A stretch of 64,000 nucleotides of DNA from Epiperipatus broadwayi (lineage: Eukaryota > Onychophora > Udeonychophora > Euonychophora > Peripatidae), in assembly GCA_028023455.1 (NCBI GenBank), contig JAQFVV010000152.1, forward strand, positions 2,108,001-2,172,000. The letters run 5' to 3'. The position numbers and the translations under genes are program-made. Below, piece after piece: positions 58,546-64,000 of the stretch; position 1 is the stretch's first letter; each line of letters begins with the position of its first letter. Under the pieces are notes generated by a model. The model saw only the letters and a program-made list of their open reading frames with translations. It ran no database searches and was not told the origin of the DNA.

Positions 58546-59780
58546 GGACCATCATAGATAAATACTTCAGGTATTTTCTCTTGTAGCATTTATCATAAAA
58601 AAAATTAAAAAAATAAGCTTGTTTAGAGCTATTAGCAGGCTCTTTATATATTACATATTTACAGTTAACAAAATTATTAAAATAAGTTCCTAAAACAAAA
58701 TTAAAAAAAAAATAATATGAAGGAAAATTATATATTACAATTTTAAAATAAGAGCAATGATATCCAATGGTTAGCAAAAACCTTCTATGGCTTCAATAAT
58801 TTAAGTAAGTTCTCACCTTTAATACATCATTTTACAATTATGAAATCCCTAGGCAAAAATATTCAATACTTTTTAAGTAAAATTTAATTATACCAATCCT
58901 TGGCAAGTGATAAATGTTGAAAAAGATTATACCATTTAATGTAGCTATACATACAATTAAAATTTAACATTAAATATTTATTAGATGTAACATATTGAGA
59001 TGCTAGATAAGCACATCTACAAGATGTACACTCGCAAACAACACTCAGATAAACCACAAGTGCAACTGAATGTATGAGTGGCATTCCACAGCATCTTTAC
59101 AATATCAAATGCCAGGATAATGTCATGGTACTACACTACACATTGCTTTAGATAAATATAACAATAAGAAAATCTACATTAAGAGATAAAACAAAGTCAA
59201 AAATATATTAATGGCATAAACTCAAAAGAGGGCCTACAAATGAGGGCAATAATAAAACAGAACTTTGTAACTAGTCAGAAAAATCAGTGTACTATCAGAA
59301 GAAAAAAATAGTTTTCTTAAATAAAGCATTATGTGTTTAATATTATAAAAATGAAAGATTAAATTCACTGGAAAAAATATAATAAACCAAAAGAGAGACT
59401 AATGCTACATTGCTTAAAAAATTCAGGGGCAAGATATAATGAAGCAATCGACATCTAATCGTCATCGATGCTTCATGTTTCACCATCTAGACTAACCTCC
59501 AAGGGGTCCTCAATTCAGACCTTGCTATAAATATATGCTATTCACTCACACACTGTATGCCGAATCATTCTAAAGATTAATAAAAATTAATTTTTGTTTA
59601 GTAAAAATGAAACAGTAGTGTGCATAATGCGTATATGCATGAATGAAGCAATAATGTTATTAATGTTTATTGCTGACAACTAAACATTTTCTTTATATAA
59701 ATGTAATTTTTGTTATATCTATATGTGTTTTGATTTAAAGTGTTTAATTAAATGTAGCAACAAAGAAAAATGGGGAAGGC
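58546..59780. other. Non-coding AT-rich DNA
   Basis: Open frames at 58487-58777 and 58884-59084 show no motif. Nothing else was recognised. Confidence 0.4.
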
Positions 59781-60014
59781 TTGAAATACTGAAATTATCT
59801 TTATCACTAGTCAGATCGTTGTCTATAATTAAAATTGTCAATCGCAATTAAGATCGAAAACAAATCATTTATCAGTTGTTGTCGAATGATTTAAAATAGC
59901 TAAAAATGGTATTTCGAGCGTTATCTGTTGAAAATATGTTGTTAATTAAATGTTGTTTTTAAAGGGATTATAGAGATAGGGTTGGTATATGAAATTGCAT
60001 TCTGGGCGGTATTA

Positions 60015-60280
60015 AAATGTTATAAAAGGAGTCACAGAACAAAAGTTAGTTAGCTACTTTCAGTTTTTAGTTGAGTTCAGAGGAGTTTTTAGTGAGTTGA
60101 GTTGAATTACTTAAGAAGCCAACACAAGTTCTGCATGATGAAGAGTGAGAAGTGGAATCTAGCACCCTTTTCTTCTTCTCTCAGAGAACTGTCTACCAGC
60201 CGTGAAAAATTCCATCTGACCCGCCATAAGAGATGACGTAGATTTGCCAACCTACCTGCTGCTATGCTGATATCTTAGGT
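60015..60280 (+). promoter_or_regulatory. Candidate promoter and 5' untranslated exon
   Basis: TATAAAAGG at 60021 is followed by about 250 bp of balanced-composition sequence ending at CTTAGGTAAAATC (about 60270-60283), a good splice-donor match. No long reading frame is present. It may be a host gene start running rightwards or the U3-R of a solo LTR. Confidence 0.3.
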
Positions 60281-60283
60281 AAA

Positions 60284-61790
60284 ATCATGAAATTTCGAGC
60301 TGCTTTAATACGAACATTCATGGGTGATTTATAATTTGTAGCTAAATTAATTCATAGATCCATTTGTGATGTTTTGCTAGTTTTGCTCGTAAACTCTCTC
60401 TCTATAATCCTTTATTAATACTTATGTAATTCTAAATGTAAGTTTGCTTTCAGCTTAATTTATGTTTATATAACTTTATGCGGCTAAATTAAATATATAC
60501 AATTTATTTTGTTTAATATATGTATTATTTTCTCTAATATGTCGGTATCAATCAATCTCGCGACTTTAATTAAATTCATTAGTAAAATTATATTCATTTG
60601 TTTATTTAAAATAGAAATCGTTCTCTAGGTTGGTTGAATACCTAAAAGTATTTTATTGTGGTTGCTTATTTTATTTGTTTAGTTGCCTTTATAAAAGATC
60701 GCGACACTTAATATGAAATCCTATTTTTTTTTCTTACCATTGCCTGAAAGGCGAATTCTACCAGTTAATACGTATATGGGAATCGAACTTAAATGTAAAT
60801 TTTATTAGTTTAATGATATAGAATAGAGTTATTATTTTATTACACTTTGATAAATGACTCAGGAGTGAAAACAGATTATTGCGCAAGGGGTTAGACAATT
60901 TCCAAGTTTTAAAATAATGAAAATTATGTTATAAGATATATTTATGTCCAATAACGTTGCTGGCATACCATCCACTTTATTCTGAAATTTTATCTTCTCC
61001 ATTTCTCGACTGTTTAGTCATTGGAAACGTCTAAAGTTCCCATCCTACTTTTAAAATCGTTCATAAACAGGAATGTGAACGTAAAGTTTATGAGGATTAT
61101 GTGCTGCAAATAGCAGTACATAATGATATGGGGTCTCAAACTCAGCCTCTCCTTTGATATCGCTCCACCAGAATGCGCGGACATATCAAATCTAAGTTCG
61201 TTTTTCAAATATGCTTTTAAAATGATAAAATATCCACAATCGCCATGAGGCTTTATTTCGTTATTGTATGCTAGTACCGTTACCGTCCGCCTAACCTTTA
61301 GTAAATCGCAATGATGTGTTAAAGATAATGATTCATTTCGTAAAAATACATTTAGTTCATTGATTTAAGCTGCTTTCTTTTAAAAACCGTTATCAATTCC
61401 TATAGACGTAAATCTAATTTATATTAACGATTGCATAACTTACTCTCGTAAATAAAGCGCATTGTTTGTTTCTTATTTCTAAAAGACGTCTTTTCCAAAC
61501 AATGCGAATAAAAGTATAAATAATGGTTCTCCTAAGAAATACCTGATTGAAATCCTATATTTTGCCCGTTATCAAATAAATCAGTTACTGTTAAAACTGT
61601 CACGATCTTTTATATTTAATTTCGGCATCCACAACGCTCCATAGCAAAAGTTTTCTTGAATTAGTTTATCAACTCCGCACAAGTTATAAAACACTATAAA
61701 ATTGTATCTGTAAAATTGTATTTATTAAATAAGTGATAGAGGGGATTTTATACAACAAATTCCCAAGTCTTGTAATAGCTGAAACATAGG
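60284..61790. other. Non-coding stretch, relatively CpG-rich
   Basis: CpG sites (e.g. 60565-60575, 60700, 61160-61185, 61280-61310) are more frequent than in most of the window. No gene was recognised. Confidence 0.4.
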
Positions 61791-61794
61791 CTTA

Positions 61795-62325
61795 TTTATA
61801 CCTGTGTTTATATATATGTAATATTAGGGTATGAGCACAGACTTTCACACGACCCACCTCTCTCCACTCCATCTAATAACACTGATACACTTAAACATAC
61901 ATATATTGAAAAGATAAATAATCACCAATATACGTATTTTATGCTAAACCAGCAATCATCAGTTGGTCCAGATTATCATCTCTACATATATATACTATAA
62001 GTGCTCAGATATATATTAAGATAGACAATCCTCATACTTTAATGGACAGGCTTCAATCTACTCCACACTCCAACTCTTCAACCGTCCATCCAATTGAAAA
62101 TCTGAAGCCTGTCCATTAAAGTATGAGGATTGTCTATCTTAATATATATCTGAGCACTTATAGTATATATGTGTAGAGATGATAATCTGGACCAACTGAT
62201 GATTGCTGGTTTAGCATGAAATACGTGTATTGGTGTTTATTTATCTTTTCACTATATGTATGTTTAAGTGTATCAGTGTTTTTAGATGGAGTGGAGAGTG
62301 GTGGGTCGTGTGAAAGTCTTGTAAA
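61795..62325. mobile_element. Two family C copies head to head, forming a large palindrome
   Basis: The minus copy (61795-62102) closely matches 15145-15475. At 62103 a plus copy starts abruptly at TGAAGCCTGTCCATTAAAG and mirrors the first out to about 62325 (arms over 200 bp, 48 bp spacer). The arms differ at few positions, so the inversion is recent or conversion-maintained. Confidence 0.82.
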
Positions 62326-62329
62326 TAAA

Positions 62330-64000
62330 TAATATTGTCCCAAGCGTGAAACTATTTGGTAAAATATACATACGTTTCCTTAATCTTTTGTAATATATAT
62401 ATATGTTCGTTTAATATTTATTAAATATATCTATTTCATGTAAATCCTGGTTTGTTGTTTTTGAATTATTTTCTAGTTAATATTTAGAACTATTTTCTTT
62501 AGCTAATAGCTTAGCATTAATAAATAACTATAATAAATGTAATTCCTGGGCTACTCCGACCTCGATCATCATCATCAGTTTGATCTTATGCTCTACCGCT
62601 TTGCTTATGGGCACGGATTTAAAATAATTTTACTGTGTCATCAGAATTGTTGTTCATTGGGTCAGAGATTCGAAGAATAGGCAAATAGGTTAGAATTCAG
62701 GATTGCTCCAGACCTGTGTATCTCGAGCATGATCGGATTCGAGGTACTTTTGCTTAGGATTTGAATCTTGTTAAGTGAGCATACTATTTTGACCGGTACA
62801 ATAATAAAGTATAAAAGATACTACACTAATGTCCCTTTAAACAACAATAACTAAGTGATGTATAAAACCAATAAAACATTCCAAAATATATAGCTAAATA
62901 TAAAATTATGGCACAATAATTAAATAATAAAAAATATACATCAGCTTCTGAACTCTTCCAGCATTTGCACAGATTCAACATAAATTCAAAAAGACAAGTA
63001 TAATGCATTTATATTCTTATGCCAGCAATACCCAGAGAACTTTGCATAAAATACCTGTTAAATCATGCATAAAATATATACATAAATGTATAGAAATAAA
63101 TCATGTAAAATAAATATTAAAACTAATATTTATATTTGTTACAAATACAAGAAAAAAAAACCTTTATCTTGATATTCTTATCACTGTGCTGGTTACAGTG
63201 AGTAAAAGAATTCTTTACCATCTTACAGATTTACCAGGATATTGAAGTAATATTATACTACACATAGCATTTTACAAAATTTGAGAAAGCAAATACTTGA
63301 TGTCATTAACACAAATAAATTACATAACCAAACTGACTTAATGACTATAAGTTTAATAAACAGAATAACAAATACAATGAATATTTACATTTCACATAGC
63401 ATATTATATCAATAAACGAAGCATTTTTTTTAAAAAACCCATTTTATAATTTTCTGATAATTATAATGAAGGTCAAGTAATCTGAAAAATGGAACATGAT
63501 AAATTAGGAGCAACTTTAAAACAAATTTTTCTAGAGACCACATTGAGCATAGCAATAAATTAAATAATGAACTTTTTGAAAACAAATATATTTTAATAAC
63601 TTGGACTCAACATGTTGAAGAATATATTTTATTCTTTAAATTTAATGTAAATAATAAAATCATTTGTATAACATTATCATTTATAATACTGGTCACTGAA
63701 AGACATTAACTTCTTGCAAATATTAGCAATTAATAAATGAATTTTATATTTTTAATAAAGAATTTAACATAATTAGGCATACTAACTAAATATAAGTCCT
63801 TCATTAATAGTATGCTCTTTAATCTGCATAAAGTCAATGTTGAGGTTTATTTTCCATTCAAATACAGTTCTATTCTAATGAGCAGATATTCTATTATGTA
63901 TTCAGCCACTTCAGTTTGACAAACAAAACAAATGCATAATAAAGTCTTTCAAGGCAATAAATATATTATGTTTTAAAATGTAGCATTTATAAAAAAAAAA
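62330..64000. other. Non-coding AT-rich DNA to the window end
   Basis: There is a short (TA)n at about 62393-62403 and an ATCATCATCATC run at about 62566-62577. No gene was recognised. Confidence 0.4.

Overview
The window is animal-type, very AT-rich genomic DNA (by eye about three quarters A+T). No cellular protein-coding gene can be recognised, and nearly everything identifiable is mobile-element DNA or its debris. The elements present are a Gypsy-type LTR retrotransposon with a tRNA-Lys primer-binding site, two different non-LTR (LINE) retrotransposons, Penelope-like elements (PLEs) with GIY-YIG endonuclease remnants, tRNA-Gly-derived SINEs, foldback or MITE-like palindromes and several satellite arrays. 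This mix, with no bacterial gene organisation, points to an invertebrate animal. I cannot place it further.

Layout. 1-6950 is the left-facing internal part of a decayed Gypsy element: coiled-coil leader, gag, protease, RT and RNase H. A right-facing, 5'-truncated LINE (748-3184) is nested in its RT gene. The 5' LTR begins at 6951. 7-11 kb is AT-rich DNA with a foldback element. 11055-14730 and 29199-32790 are two inverted copies, about 14.5 kb apart, of a 3.6-3.7 kb non-coding element. It has TTGTAACC/GGTTACAA ends, an array of 44-47 bp CpG-rich subterminal repeats at one end, and (TA)n flanks. 15-17 kb holds a dispersed SINE-like family and a palindrome carrying hammerhead-like motifs. 26.3-27.2 kb is a non-autonomous PLE: an endonuclease segment between inverted flanks. 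33.1-34.3 kb holds another (TA)n-TTGTAAC-ended repeat and minisatellites. 35-41 kb contains SINEs, three foldbacks, a larger hammerhead-bearing foldback (39.5-40.5 kb) and a second LINE remnant (40.7-41.8 kb). 42.9-48.3 kb contains a PLE flank, a pair of 310 bp direct repeats, an LTR-like block and two adjacent satellites (122 bp and 132 bp units). 52.3-53.2 kb and 61.8-62.3 kb hold more copies of the SINE-like family. 57.5-58.5 kb holds PLE fragments in inverted orientation, ending in a hammerhead-like motif.

The most interesting signals are these. (1) A short motif recurs at several loci and folds as a minimal hammerhead ribozyme (CTGATGA ... GAAAC-NN-GTC-TGGGGA). One copy is joined directly to PLE coding sequence. 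(2) The paired large non-coding element has repeated copies of its own terminus in a subterminal array, and other repeats in the window share its TTGTAAC/(TA)n junction. All functional statements are inference from sequence read by eye; no alignment or database search was run.
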